From Plantactinospora soyae (GTDB lineage Bacteria > Actinomycetota > Actinomycetes > Mycobacteriales > Micromonosporaceae), in assembly GCF_014874095.1 (NCBI RefSeq), contig NZ_JADBEB010000001.1, positions 4,464,001-4,528,000 on the forward strand: a stretch of 64,000 nt of DNA, written 5' to 3'. Of the stretch, positions 63,644 to 64,000 are shown piece after piece. A program made the position numbers and the translations under genes. Position 1 is the first letter of the stretch; each line of letters starts with the position of its first letter. The notes beneath the pieces are model-generated. The model worked only from the letters and a program-made list of their open reading frames with translations. It did no database searches and had not been told where the DNA came from.

Positions 63644-64000
63644 ATGACCATGCGCCGTCCCGACCCGCTTCCCGCCCCCGCCGGACCGCGCGGGCCGGGC
63701 GACCGTACCCGACGGGTGACCAGGCCGGTGGTCGCGGCCGCGACGGCGGTGTTCGCCGTGCTGGCCGGCCTGCTGCCGGCCCTGCCGACCCAGGCCGCGC
63801 CGGCGGTGAACTACACCAACCCGCTGGTCAACCAGCGGGCCGACCCGCACATCTTCAAACACACCGACGGCTACTACTACCTGACCGCCACCGTGCCGCA
63901 GTACGACCGGATCGTGCTCCGCCGCGCCACCACGCTGCAGGGGCTCTCCACCGCCGCCGAGACGACGATCTGGCGCCGGCACACCAGCGGCGAGATGGGC
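63644..64000 (+). CDS. secreted GH43-family enzyme, N-terminal part (partial)
   Basis: The gene runs off the window end after 119 codons. A basic start (RTRRVTRP) and hydrophobic stretch ending near LPTQAAPA form a signal peptide. The mature start NYTNPLVNQRADPHIFKHTD gives the first GH43 blade with the base Asp in ADPHIF, and DGYYYLTATVPQYDRIVLRR follows. ATG 63644 or ATG 63650 could start it; GGAGGA at 63635 favours 63650. It lies 34 bp after the AbfB gene and is probably co-transcribed with it. Confidence 0.85.
   Translation, partial: MTMRRPDPLPAPAGPRGPGDRTRRVTRPVVAAATAVFAVLAGLLPALPTQAAPAVNYTNPLVNQRADPHIFKHTDGYYYLTATVPQYDRIVLRRATTLQGLSTAAETTIWRRHTSGEMG

Overview
The window is 64 kb of very GC-rich DNA with strong G/C bias at third codon positions, GTG and TTG starts, many 1-4 bp gene overlaps, a conservon and a SARP regulator with NB-ARC and TPR domains. 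This points to an actinomycete. The sugar-polymer gene content and a dispersed hairpin (two copies, 47.6 and 58.4 kb) make Micromonosporaceae my best guess; the family placement is inference. I recognise no rRNA, tRNA, CRISPR array, insertion sequence, phage gene or replication origin.

Layout. 0-2.2 kb: end of a sugar ABC importer operon (binding protein, hairpin, two permeases). 2.4-6.2 kb: a Tat-exported small protein, a NarL-type two-component pair, a membrane protein and a small acidic protein. 6.3-9.4 kb: a large SARP regulator. 9.5-12.0 kb: a two-gene unit on the minus strand. One gene encodes a DMATS-type aromatic prenyltransferase fused to a haem-oxygenase-like diiron domain; the other, translationally coupled to it, encodes a nucleotidyltransferase-fold protein. 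This is the most novel-looking locus. 12.5-16.5 kb: a conservon (sensor, roadblock, DUF742, GTPase). 17-25 kb: mixed enzymes (VOC protein, PhyH oxygenase, phospholipase D-like protein, reductase, MMPL exporter, animal-type haem peroxidase).

25.1-29.6 kb: a glyoxylate-shunt divergon, with a RamB-type regulator facing aceA-aceB across a region carrying a palindrome and RamB-box-like repeats. 29.6-32.3 kb: an erythromycin-esterase homologue, a helix-hairpin-helix peptide and a secreted protein with three Cys/Trp repeats. 32.3-41.6 kb: a catabolic cluster of cytoplasmic GH20 hexosaminidase, ABC importer, RidA, COG3964-type amidohydrolase, winged-helix regulator and a divergent D-serine-dehydratase-like enzyme. 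The genes fit import and breakdown of amino-sugar and D-amino-acid material. A shared 14-bp motif lies upstream of both minus-strand units.

41.6-50.3 kb: a dehalogenase-like hydrolase, a Tat-exported TIM-barrel protein, a giant secreted ThuA/PQQ-dehydrogenase-type/PKD/CBM6 protein, an LtrA membrane protein and a thioredoxin-reductase-like flavoprotein. 50.4-56.9 kb: a TctCBA tricarboxylate transporter, a PepSY membrane protein, a GC-rich tandem-repeat island and a BtuF-like protein. 57-64 kb: a plant-polysaccharide island with a leaderless GH10 xylanase behind a 32-bp perfect palindrome, two secreted ricin-lectin/GH43 enzymes, and a divergent GH43-AbfB arabinan enzyme controlled by LacI-type operator-like sites and followed by another GH43 gene cut by the window end.
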